From Entamoeba invadens IP1 (taxonomy: Eukaryota > Evosea > Mastigamoebida > Endamoebidae), in contig NW_004440426.1 in the NCBI RefSeq assembly GCF_000330505.1, positions 832,722 to 896,721 on the forward strand: a stretch of DNA of 64,000 bases. The letters run 5' to 3'. Shown piece by piece: positions 19,191 to 30,300 of this stretch; position 1 is the first letter of the stretch, and each line of letters begins with the position of its first letter. A program made the position numbers and the translations under genes. The notes under the pieces were generated by a model. The model worked only from the letters and a program-made list of their open reading frames with translations, searched no databases and was not told where the DNA came from.

Positions 19191-22100
19191 ATGAGTTTCG
19201 AGAATAGTACGTCATCGTCTTACTACTCCCGGTCTCAACGGAGTCACCGCAGTCATAATCAATTAACAACGACATCTTCCCGATCACCCAGTCGTGAACG
19301 AGCATCTGGGATGAGTGAGAGTGACAGTCAGTTTTTAGCCGATGACGTTGCTCGTTTGAATCAAAAATTACGAGGGATGTCTGTCCGTCAACCGACGACT
19401 GTATCTACAAAGATAAAAGTGATTCGAGAGTCCCTTCCTGCTTTCGAGCATCGTGAAGAGATCATCCAAAGTGTTCGACAGAATCAAGTTGTAATTATCT
19501 CAGGGGACACGGGGTGTGGGAAGTCCACACAAGTCCCTCAATTCATCTTTGAAGATGCTCTCGCCAACAATGAATATGTTAAAATTGCTTGCACGCAGCC
19601 TCGTAGAATAGCAGCGACAAGTTTAGCTGAACGAGTTTCAGAGGAAGTTGGGTGTTCGATCGGGACTGCGGTAGGGTATCAAATAGGGTTAGAGAAGATG
19701 GCGGACAAAGAAACAAATGTTCTCTACTTGACACCTGGGGTGTTACAAAACCAGTTAATGCGTCGTGATGGGCGCACGATGTACACGCATATAATAATAG
19801 ATGAAGCACATGAGCGGGACATCGACACCGAGTTTTGTTTAATGTTAATACGGAAATTTGTGAGTAAAACTACGGTGCGACTGATTATTATGTCTGCGAT
19901 GATGGACGTCGACTTGTTTCGCCTTCACTTCATGTTAGAGTCTGATCAGAACGTCCACTCCCCCATGCAATTTGTCTTATCCGATTTTAAAGACCAAGAA
20001 GAGCTGAAGATGTCCAACCCTGAAACATTGACGAAGCCACCCTTATTAAACATTGGAGGGAAAAGATACCCCGTCGACGAGTTTTACTTAGAAGACGTGT
20101 TAGAGAAGTGTGGGAAAACATTTGACTCTGCATATCCATTTGATCAAGAGCAATATGTTTTTAATACACTATACCCTGAATTGGATAAACGAACACTGGC
20201 ACTTGGTGTTGAGTTGATTGCATTACTTGTCAAGTCCCAAGACCCAATCTGCATTTTAGTCTTCTTGCCAGGGATGGCGGAGATCGAGGAGATGCGCGCG
20301 CAGATCGAAAGTGAGCAACACATCACGCAGTCGAATTGTGTCATCAAAATGTTACACTCGACGATAAGTATGGTCGAGCAGAAGTCGATCTTCATCGAAG
20401 CGGATTATCACAGGATCATCTTATCGTCGAATATCGCGGAAAGCTCTATTACGGTGCCTGGCGTGAAAGTGGTGATCAACTTTGGGATGGAAAAAGTGAT
20501 GCAATTTGATCCATTGATGAACATCGAAGCGTTGAAATTGTCGTGGATCTCAGGAGCAAGTGAGACGCAGCGAGTTGGTCGAGCCGGGAGAGTTTCTTCT
20601 GGTCAATGTTTCCATATGTATCCCCGTGAGTTTGCTCGTCATTTAGCACGATACTCGACACCGGAGATTCAGAGGACTTCATTAGAAACAATTATGTTGA
20701 AAGTCCTTGAAATGGGGGAAGGAAGAGACATCTTAGATTATGGGGTACAACCCCCTGCAACACGAAACATCGAAAGGTCTGTGGACAATTTATTGGTTGG
20801 AGGGTTTTGTGTGAAGTCTGCTGCGAATGACTCGAAAATAGTGATTGCGCCATTGGGGAAGTTTGCAGTGAAGTTGCCATTAGACTACCGGTTGTCGAAA
20901 TTGGTCTTCTTTGGACTCTATTTTGGGATCTTCACGGAGTGCGCAAAGGCCGCCGCGTTATTTGGAACAGCAGATTGGTCGAGGAGAGACACGGCAGAGG
21001 CTCTTCATCGGAAAATGAATGTCGACAAGTTATATAGTGATGTCGTTGGAGCCCTCATTTTGAGTGATTCTAATAGACGAGAAGTGACTAATACTGTGAC
21101 CGAACTTATTAGAAGAATTTTCATCGACCCCCGTGATAAAAAGTTGTATGATAAATACCCAATTAAATCACTTGATGGGGAGTATCGCATGCACTTAGCA
21201 CTCTTTGCGGCATTTTACCCAAGTTATTTCACGACAGAGTCTGCCGATGACAGACTCTCCGAAGCAATTCAATGTGTTTGTGCGTCGAGTGATAAGATGG
21301 GGCAATGCAAAATGGACCCCTGGTACACAATTGCGTTCAGAAATGTACCGGATGAGATGCCGGACGAACAATTTGGGATTCAATTGCAGAAGTACTTTGA
21401 ACGGATCTTTGGGAAGAGAAGTGTCATTCAAAATATCAGAAGAACAGACCGGTTTAGATTAGTCGAGTTTATTAAAAATAGAGACGACACATCTTCAAAG
21501 CAGTTGCACCCTTGGGGCACTGAAATGAGGTACGTTTACATGGCTTTGGAGTGGTTATCACAAACTTCGTTTTATGTTCGAGCAACGGCTCAAAGTGTGT
21601 CAGTTCGAACATATTCCTCACACACCTTTGGAGCTTCATTAGTCAATTATTTCACACACGCGCCAGCAAAGATAGAAGGAGGGAGTAGCTTAGCTCCACT
21701 GATGATGAAGAAGTCTTTGAAGAACATCTCCAATGACAGTGGCGAGCAAATGTTTTCAGTGGAGAATCCGGACTATGCTGTTGTGTGTGGAATCATTGGG
21801 GAGAGTAACTCTGGGAATACGATGTGTCGAAAGATCAATGTGTTTCCGACGAAATTTGGCAGTAAACACCTTCCCTTGTTAGCAATGTTGTTTACACCGA
21901 CCCCTGTCCTTCCTTTGTATAACAAAGCACAAACAAAACTGAGAGGAATTCTTTTTGCACATTTACAACGAAGTGTTGTTGTTAAGACTTATATCGACGA
22001 GACAACACTAATTGGGATTAATAAAGTGCGAGAGGACATTAAGAGGTTTATGACACAATTTGAAATGCGAAAGGACTATGCAAGACCAACAGAGGCGATT

Positions 22101-22847
22101 CGGACGATCAATGGAATATTGGAGATGACGAGAGAAAAGATGGCGGGAAGGGAAATCCCCGTCTCAGACAGTAATTTGGACTTCATCAAGAAACTCCAAA
22201 TCTCAAAGTACTTGTTTGGTCCACATTTGTTCTCGCAGATGAACACGTTGAAGATCCCAGAAGACTTGGAGTTGTCTGAAGATGACGAGGTGGAAGACGC
22301 TTCAAATCGAATCGACCAATTTTTGTACTTAGAGAAGTTGGCGAAAGGATGGTACCCCGAGAAGGAAATCATTTGTGCTGTGTGTAAAAAGGTCATTTGT
22401 CATTTAAAAAATGTGAAACGGCCGGAGGGCTACATGCAAAGAAATGTCATTGGAGTCATGACTTGTGTCTTTGGATTACTGAAACCGGGTGTAGATCCAC
22501 GAATAGGATGTTGCATGAATGGACATCAGTGTTGTTTAACAACAAACAAGAATTATATACTCACACCAGACTCTTCTGTTAAAGTTATTAACTGCGACGG
22601 TGTAGAACTCGAATGGAGCCAAAAGGTATATGACAACTTCTTCGCGGGGATCGGAGGGACTTCAACAGAACCCCCACCCATTCCTCCTGGTGACAGAAAT
22701 ATCGATTACGCCTGCCCTTTCTGTCAAACAACACTTTCTTCAAAAGAAGAATTCTTGAAACACACGTTACTCAACGCTCACAGAACTAATGAACAACATT
22801 ACAGACAAGTCTACACTCAGAGATACTTGGAAAAGAAGAAAAAATGA
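19191..22847 (+). CDS. DEAH-box RNA helicase with C-terminal C2H2 finger, TDRD9/Spindle-E-like
   Basis: The 1,218-aa protein starts with a Ser/Arg-rich tail (about 1-45). Helicase motifs: GDTGCGKST (about 105-112), TQPRRIAATSLA, DEAH (about 205), SAM at the motif III position instead of SAT, FLPG, SSNIAESS and QRVGRAGR (motif VI). HA2/OB-type regions follow (PLDYRLSKL). A C2H2 finger CPFC...H...H sits at about 1172-1195, with a CxxC pair near 1060. From recall, the order and wording around VGYQIGLEK, TPGVL, NFGMEKVMQFD and LSWISGASETQR look closer to the TDRD9/Spindle-E group than to Prp2/16/22/43. In animals that group acts in the piRNA pathway. Entamoeba has an Argonaute/Piwi-based small-RNA system, so the link is attractive but unproven. 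DEAH identity is certain; subgroup is tentative. Confidence 0.85.
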   Translation: MSFENSTSSSYYSRSQRSHRSHNQLTTTSSRSPSRERASGMSESDSQFLADDVARLNQKLRGMSVRQPTTVSTKIKVIRESLPAFEHREEIIQSVRQNQVVIISGDTGCGKSTQVPQFIFEDALANNEYVKIACTQPRRIAATSLAERVSEEVGCSIGTAVGYQIGLEKMADKETNVLYLTPGVLQNQLMRRDGRTMYTHIIIDEAHERDIDTEFCLMLIRKFVSKTTVRLIIMSAMMDVDLFRLHFMLESDQNVHSPMQFVLSDFKDQEELKMSNPETLTKPPLLNIGGKRYPVDEFYLEDVLEKCGKTFDSAYPFDQEQYVFNTLYPELDKRTLALGVELIALLVKSQDPICILVFLPGMAEIEEMRAQIESEQHITQSNCVIKMLHSTISMVEQKSIFIEADYHRIILSSNIAESSITVPGVKVVINFGMEKVMQFDPLMNIEALKLSWISGASETQRVGRAGRVSSGQCFHMYPREFARHLARYSTPEIQRTSLETIMLKVLEMGEGRDILDYGVQPPATRNIERSVDNLLVGGFCVKSAANDSKIVIAPLGKFAVKLPLDYRLSKLVFFGLYFGIFTECAKAAALFGTADWSRRDTAEALHRKMNVDKLYSDVVGALILSDSNRREVTNTVTELIRRIFIDPRDKKLYDKYPIKSLDGEYRMHLALFAAFYPSYFTTESADDRLSEAIQCVCASSDKMGQCKMDPWYTIAFRNVPDEMPDEQFGIQLQKYFERIFGKRSVIQNIRRTDRFRLVEFIKNRDDTSSKQLHPWGTEMRYVYMALEWLSQTSFYVRATAQSVSVRTYSSHTFGASLVNYFTHAPAKIEGGSSLAPLMMKKSLKNISNDSGEQMFSVENPDYAVVCGIIGESNSGNTMCRKINVFPTKFGSKHLPLLAMLFTPTPVLPLYNKAQTKLRGILFAHLQRSVVVKTYIDETTLIGINKVREDIKRFMTQFEMRKDYARPTEAIRTINGILEMTREKMAGREIPVSDSNLDFIKKLQISKYLFGPHLFSQMNTLKIPEDLELSEDDEVEDASNRIDQFLYLEKLAKGWYPEKEIICAVCKKVICHLKNVKRPEGYMQRNVIGVMTCVFGLLKPGVDPRIGCCMNGHQCCLTTNKNYILTPDSSVKVINCDGVELEWSQKVYDNFFAGIGGTSTEPPPIPPGDRNIDYACPFCQTTLSSKEEFLKHTLLNAHRTNEQHYRQVYTQRYLEKKKK

Positions 22848-23116
22848 TTGTTGTGATAATTGATACTTGTAATGACGTGGCGTTTTATTTTTAACACAAA
22901 TTTCTAGTATAATATAATCTAATACATTTTACTATTTATTATAATACACCAATTTGTTCACACAAGTCCTTGAATAGTCTAATTCATAGTATTTTAATTA
23001 TATAATAAAACTATACTTTTTTACTATTCTATTTATATATCTAATTATATTAATTTAAAAATAATAAATATATTAAATATTTAAGTATAAAATATACTAT
23101 AAAACGAAAAAGTTGA

Positions 23117-24172
23117 TTACCACTCTGTTTGGTCCAACCACACGCATGGAGACTCTTCAAAAGGCTCGCTTTGTTCCTTTTTACACCACGTGTCTTTTGG
23201 ACATTGTCTGAATCCAGTAAACTCAGAAGAGCATTGGAAGTATTTGTCGTTGTGTTTCCCATCTATCAAACAGAAAAACCCGTCCTTTTTGCATTCAACT
23301 GTCCTATCCACTCCAACACAAGGATTTTCAGTGAAATTCATATAACTCTTCCCGCTGCATTTAGTACCTTCAGAGCAATACATATACCCTTTGTAACTCT
23401 CAGAACAGACCAAATATTGACTGTCATGTTTACCGTCGTTGATACACATAAACCCTTCATTCTTGCAAAGGTCTTTTGGGTCAATTATGTCTTTGGGTTC
23501 CACTTCGAGAACACAAGGAGATTGGTTGTCGGGTGCTTTACCGTCATACCCACAATATGTTCCTTTGGGACACTTCATGTATCCTTTATAACTGTCACTA
23601 CACCACAGATACTGGTATACATAATCAACATCATCAAGACAATAATACCCCGACTTATCTTTGCAAATATCTTCTTCAGATGGCGTGTCTACAGATGGCG
23701 TGTCTGGCTCTTTGGACTTTTCAGACGATTTTGAAGTACTCTTCTCTTCCGATTTCTGTTTTGAACTCTCATCTAATACACATGGAGACATGTTCTCGGG
23801 GACTTGTCCTTTAAATCCACAATGTGTTCCTTTAGGACATTTCATATATCCTTTGTATGTATCTTCACACAAGAGAAATTCAGTTGTGTGTTCACCATCA
23901 TTCACACAGTAATACCCTTTCATGTTCAAACAAAGGTTCTGTCCTTCTTTGGCTTTTGAAGGAGTTGTACATGGGTTGAAACCCAATGCAACTCTTTCTT
24001 TCGAAGTGCATTTCTTCCCAAGAACACATGGCTTATACCCTTGAAACACTTCCGAGCATTCGTAGTATTGTGTGTCGTGTTTTCCATCGTTCACACAGTA
24101 AAGCCCCTCTTGTTCACACTTGAATTCGTTTTCTGCGCAAACAAAAGATACCAGTAACAGTAGTATCAACAT
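23117..24172 (-). CDS. Jacob-like chitin-binding lectin with five 6-Cys domains
   Basis: A signal peptide (MLILLLLVSFVCA) precedes five tandem domains, each with six cysteines in the order C..C..C..C..C..C, a G-x-Y/F-C start, a conserved D-G-K-H-like block and a Y-K-G-Y segment. A Ser/Lys/Glu/Thr-rich spacer (about residues 135-170) separates domains 2 and 3; such spacers in Jacob lectins are O-phosphodiester-glycosylated and protease-sensitive. Established: Jacob lectins are secreted during encystation and cross-link chitin in the Entamoeba cyst wall. The start at 24172 is the ATG that opens the signal peptide. The gene lies just downstream of the giant receptor kinase on the same strand. 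The call rests on cysteine pattern and domain count and is strong. Confidence 0.88.
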   Translation of the reverse strand: MLILLLLVSFVCAENEFKCEQEGLYCVNDGKHDTQYYECSEVFQGYKPCVLGKKCTSKERVALGFNPCTTPSKAKEGQNLCLNMKGYYCVNDGEHTTEFLLCEDTYKGYMKCPKGTHCGFKGQVPENMSPCVLDESSKQKSEEKSTSKSSEKSKEPDTPSVDTPSEEDICKDKSGYYCLDDVDYVYQYLWCSDSYKGYMKCPKGTYCGYDGKAPDNQSPCVLEVEPKDIIDPKDLCKNEGFMCINDGKHDSQYLVCSESYKGYMYCSEGTKCSGKSYMNFTENPCVGVDRTVECKKDGFFCLIDGKHNDKYFQCSSEFTGFRQCPKDTWCKKEQSEPFEESPCVWLDQTEW

Positions 24173-24363
24173 CAAATATCTTTCGAAGACTTATTTTAAC
24201 TCCGTTAAATACTGTGGTATCTCCGAGAAAGTGAAATGAATTACATCTCCAGTTTGAACTATATTTTATAATAATTATAATAATTATAATTAATATTATA
24301 ATTTATTAGTATTAAAATATTAATAACTAACTAAAAACGTGTTTTAAATAGAATGAATAAACT

Positions 24364-27300
24364 CTATAAAGAATCAAACAGGTTCTGCAATTGTTTGGAA
24401 GATACTTCTATCGATGTTCTATTAGTCAAATCATGACTCCACATCCCAGAGACTATGTTATAAGCCTCTTTATTCATCCCTTCTTGATAAGCTCTTCTTT
24501 TTCCACTCGACACAAAGTCTGCTACACTCCACGCAAATTTGAAGTCTTTTTTGGGGTATGCTTCACCCCATATTAATGTTTCGTAGAACGCGACCCCCAA
24601 AGAATACACATCGGACGACATCTTATAGTGTTGCTTGTTAAGAATCTCAGGAGCCATATATTTTGGTGTGCCGACGCCCTTAGTGAAAGTCATGTTCGTC
24701 ATCAACATGTTGACATTTCTTGATGACCCAAAGTCGGTCAACTTTCCATTAGCCTTGATATTGTCTTCCATAGTTATAACCAAGATATTGTCTGGTTTAA
24801 TGTCTCTGTGTAAGATGCCATTTTNNNNNNNNNNNNNNNNNNNNNNNNNNNNNNNNNNNNNNNNNNNNNNNNNNNNNNNNNNNNNNNNNNNNNNNNNNNN
24901 NNNNNNNNNNNNNNNNNNNNNNNNTTCTTCATGGGAAAACATGTCAGCAAGACTTCCATGTTCTGCATATTCGGTGACCATACAGACGTGACTGGGGATG
25001 TAACACGCTCCATAGAAGTGGATGATATAATCACTTCTGAACTTGTCTAACATCGCAACTTCTTTAGTGAATTCATCTATTGCACTCTTTGTGGCTTGTG
25101 TATTCTTCATCTTCTTGATTGCTACTGTTTTGCCTCTGTAAAGTCCTTTAAACACAATACCAAAAGATCCTTCGCCAAGTTTCTTCTCTTCTAGTAACTC
25201 GTGGTAGTCTAATTTGGTGGAGTTCTTTGTTGTTGTTTGTACTGTAATCTTCTCGTTGTATTGTACACCAGTTTCTATATCCAATCCAATGACCATTATA
25301 CACTCTTCTATACGACATGAACATAACGGTTTGATGAAGATCTCAAATTCACAGGCTTCTCCTTTCTTTAAGGAAATCAAAGTCGGCACTGATCGTATTT
25401 CGTAATGGTCACACCCTTCAATAACACTGAACTGTACTTTCATATTGTGTTTTGATTGATTGCCGATACATATCAAGTCTCTAGTCTCTTCATCGACTGG
25501 AATGGGATTGTCGTCATTTAAATTGAATTTAATTGACTTCTTATTCGACGATAGCACTGAATTGATTTGAACCATCTCGATATTCGATCGCTTCATTTCA
25601 AACACACAAATGTTCTTCATTTTCTTTTTTTCTTTCTTCTTCATAATGATAAGGAATACAACGACTAACACTATTGCTATGAGTATAATAAACACTATAA
25701 ATACAGCGACAGGTATCCCAATAACAACACCATAATTTGTTTTGTACACACAACTCTCACCATCATCTGATGGTCTGTTACTGCCTTCACAAGCAACACA
25801 TTGTGAGTTTTCTGCTTGGATACAATGTTGAATTGTAGTGTAATGGACACACCTTCCTTTAACCAAAACATGATCAGTTCGACACGTTTCACACATGTTA
25901 CCGTTTCTACATGTCAAGCAATCATTTTCACACACAAAACAACGACCGTTTTGTAAGTAGAAGGATTCTTCACATAGAACACACCCTTCTGATGTCGATT
26001 TTGTGCAATTGTTGAGTGTAGAATTCGATAAACACAATTTGGTCGACTCTGTAGATATTTTAAAGTACCCTTCTTTACACGACAAACACTCATCTTTCTT
26101 CACACATTCATGACAAGAACCGTCACACTCTTTACAGTCTTTTTCGGTCTTGTAATAACCTTTTTTGCATATTGCACATCCTATTCCAGAAGGCAAAGAA
26201 ATTTCACATCTTTTGGCCAAATTTCCAAGCGTCTGACACTTCATAAACGAGTCAAGAAAATGCTCAGAAGAACACGAAGTGCAATATGAAGAATTGAAAC
26301 AACTCAAACAGTCATTCAAACACTTCACACAAATAGTATCACTCAAAAAATAGCCATCATAACACCGTTGACATCCTTTGTTGTTTCTTATTTGACACTC
26401 AACCATTTCTTGTGTTTTTAAGTCGCCTTTTAAACTATTAAACGCTTCAGTCTGGTTCTCTTCTTCAAATGTTTCATCGTCAAATGTTTCTGCACAAATC
26501 CCATTTTTGAGACTATATGCGTTGAGACATTCAATGCACTTTAATTGATTTGGAGAGTAATATTTACAGCGTAATTTAGTATCTGTTTTGGCACAAAACT
26601 CGTACTTCCCTTCAACATTTTTGCCGTCTATTTGGTAAAACTCTTCTTTACATTGTGTACAACCACTATGACTCGAACTCATGCAGTTCACCAATTCCTT
26701 TGCAACGCATTGGTTATCAGAATACATTAAATGATTTGCGGAACACATTTGGCACTTTCCACCAACACAAAGTGCACAATTATCATTCTTACACTTCGTG
26801 CACTTCCCTTTGGAAACCTCAAAGTTGTCATTATAACATTTGACACACTCGTTGTTTTTAATAGAGGCACAATTTGTATCATCGGAACACAACGAATCTT
26901 TTAATGTGAAAATATAGTTTGGTTTACACAAAAGAGAAAGGGACAAATTGTTTATGTTGGTACATATCATGGTCTTTGAATCACAGTCTTGACATTTATT
27001 ATCGACTGTAAGATATTTCCCAGTTTCACACATATAAACGATTTGATTTCTTATTACTTCATTTGTTGTTACACCAACACATTTCTCTTCGTTTAAGATA
27101 TTATTATCTTGACATGAAATGCAGCTGGTGCTTTGTTTGAAGGATTGTTGATATTTACATTTTGATAACATCTCCATGCACTTCGAATTTGTAGAAATTT
27201 GAGAGGAACAGTCACATGAAGTCAACGAGAGAGAAGAATCAGATTCACAATTTGAATCAACAACACAACTTCCATTTGATAGAAAAGCATCTTTACCACA

Positions 27301-30300
27301 TTTGATACAGAAAGTATTGTTTGTTGGTGAATAACAACTGTTATTTGTGTTGATACACACACCATTTTGTTTATCATTAAGTTCCCCACTTCCACACCAG
27401 TCACACTTCCCATTTTTGATTGCAAAGGGATAAATACACTTGGTGCACTTCGCTTTTCCTACAGAAAGTGTGTCGCAAAGATTACACTTTTCAATGAAGT
27501 TGTAACACTCCCCACATTTGGTTTCACTCTCTTTGAAAAAGCCAATTGGGCAACTTTCACACATTCCATTCTTTTGAATGTAAGGATCTTGACATGTTAA
27601 ACAATACATATTACTCGGAGAACACGTTTTACAGTTGTCTATCGTGTTACATTCAACACATTTATTTGAAGTGATGTCTGGGTAATAATTGGTGTTGCAT
27701 AACGTACATTTACGAGTAAAATCTGAAGAACAAGATGAACAATTTGAATCAAAAGACGAACAAGTGGCACACTTCTTATCTTTTGGATCATTAAATATAT
27801 GATTTGAAGAACATCCGGTGCAAATACCAGAAAATGTTTCACACTGCGAATCACATGTAGTATCACAACTTTTACACGCCCCACTTTGTTCATCTGGATA
27901 CATCCCAGGCTTGCATTTTTTACACTTTCTTTCATCAGTTACACACTCCACACAGTTGATATCAAAGTCTGTACATATGATGCATTGAAGCGATGTTGTG
28001 ATATTTGGAACATATCCAATTTTGCATCCAACACACATTCCAGTTATCGTGTCACACTTTCCACCACATGTTTCATGGCATTGTTGACACTTCATATCAC
28101 CAACAGTTTTTGGATAATACCCCGACTCACAGTTGTTACATTTTCTCTCAACACCTCCCGGACACTCCACACACTTTGTGTCATACGTTTTACAAGTGAT
28201 GCAACTTGATGAAGGTGGATTTGATAAAACGTAATTTGCATTACATGAAGTACAATATCCAGTTGTGCTATCACAATTATCTTTACATGTCTCATTGCAA
28301 AGTTCACACTTTCCACTTTGACTTGGTTTGAATGTCGGTTTACAGCTTGTGCACTTCCTTTCAAAAGTAGATGAACACCTCTCACAATTTGAATCAAAAG
28401 ATGTGCAATTTTCACAAACATAACTTGTCGAATTAATGAGAACAAAATTGTCAATACATCCTAAGCAGTAGCCAAACGAAACATCACAAATTCCATTACA
28501 TGATGAATCACATGGCTCACACATTTTACTCTCGTTCGATTGTAATACAGGGTAATACCCAGACTCACATTTCGTGCAATTTCGTGATGAATCACTCGCA
28601 CACAGCGAACAATTCGAATCGAATTTTTTACACTCTTCACACTTTCCACTGCCTTTTTCCGTTTCAACCAGATTGTATTGGCACGTTGTGCACTTCCCTG
28701 TAACTCCATCACAGTTGTCACATGTCGACTCACATGGTATACAAATCCCATCTTGAGCATAGTTATTGTTTTTACACACTTGGCATGTTCCCAAACCCAA
28801 TTTGTCACATGTCGAACAGTTGATGTTGTGTTGTTCACATGTGATACAGTTCATTCCACTCATCACATAATCATCTTGACATCCAGTGCATTCACCATTT
28901 TCTGTATTGCATTTTCCACCACAAGTCGAGTCACAAAGAATGCACGTCCCATTGGTATATGGATAATATCCATTTTTACACTTAACACACTTCTCAGCCT
29001 TATACTGATCATTACATGTGATACAATTAGTGTCATACGTTTCACATGGTATACAGACTTTTGAATCATCAGAAACAAAAACGTGATTTGTGTTACATCC
29101 AGTACAAGCACCAGTTGTCCCATCACATTTATTGCCGCATGTCGGGTCACAATCACCACACCTTCCATTTTGTTGTGGATACATACCACTTTTACACTTT
29201 GTACATCCACGAGTGAAATTTGATTCACAAAATCCTTCCATACAGTTGGGTTCGAACTCTTCACATGTTTCACAAGATGTTGAAGGTGGATCTGTGAACA
29301 TATAATTAGGCAAACATGATTCACAATACCCTGTAGTGGGATTACATGCTCCACCACATGTTGTATTGCAAACATCACACACACCCAATTGAGGATAGTT
29401 TTGATGATCTTTACATGTGATACACTTCCTTTCAAAATTTTTTGAACACTTTTCACACTTTGTGTCAAATTGGTCACAAAGAATACAACTCTCATTTTGA
29501 GGGTCGTTTGGAACATACCCGTCTTTGCAAATAGTACATTTACCAGTTATGGCTCCACATTTTTGACAACCGTCTGCACAACCAACACACTTCCCTGTTA
29601 TTGGGTCTGGACGGAAATCAGTCTCACACTCGTAACATTTTTTGAATGTCGTTTGACCACATTGTTTGCAGTTTTGGTCAAATTCTTTGCATGGAATACA
29701 ATAAAGTCCTGGTGGGTCTGTAAATGCGTAGTTTGTTATACAAGCAGTGCATGTCCCATCACTCGTATTACACTTGTTATTACACGTTTCATTGCATTGC
29801 TTACACACCCCACTTACTTCATCTGGGTACATCCCTTCCTGACAAACTTTACATGCTCTCTTATTTGAGTAACAAGTCTGACAATTGCTATCAAAATCAG
29901 TGCACATTTGACACGTCAAAGACGGTTCATCATAAAGCACGTGATAAGCTTGACAACTATTACAAAATCCAGTTGTTGCGTTGCAATCGTCACCACATGT
30001 TGTGTCACATGCTTGACATGTAAATTGGTTTTCTTCTTTTGGGTACAACCCGAGTTTGCATTTGATACATTTTCTCGATGAATCATCAGAACATTCAACA
30101 CAATTATTATCAAAGAGCGAACACAATATACAATTCTCGTCGCGTGGAGAGTTAAAAACATAATTTGTAATACATTTGTTACAAATTCCAGTTGTGCTAT
30201 TACACTGACTTTCCACACAATTTACTCCACAATCAGTACACTTCCCACTTATAATGTCAGGTCTTTTCCCTTCAACACAGGTAGTACAATTTCTCTTAAA

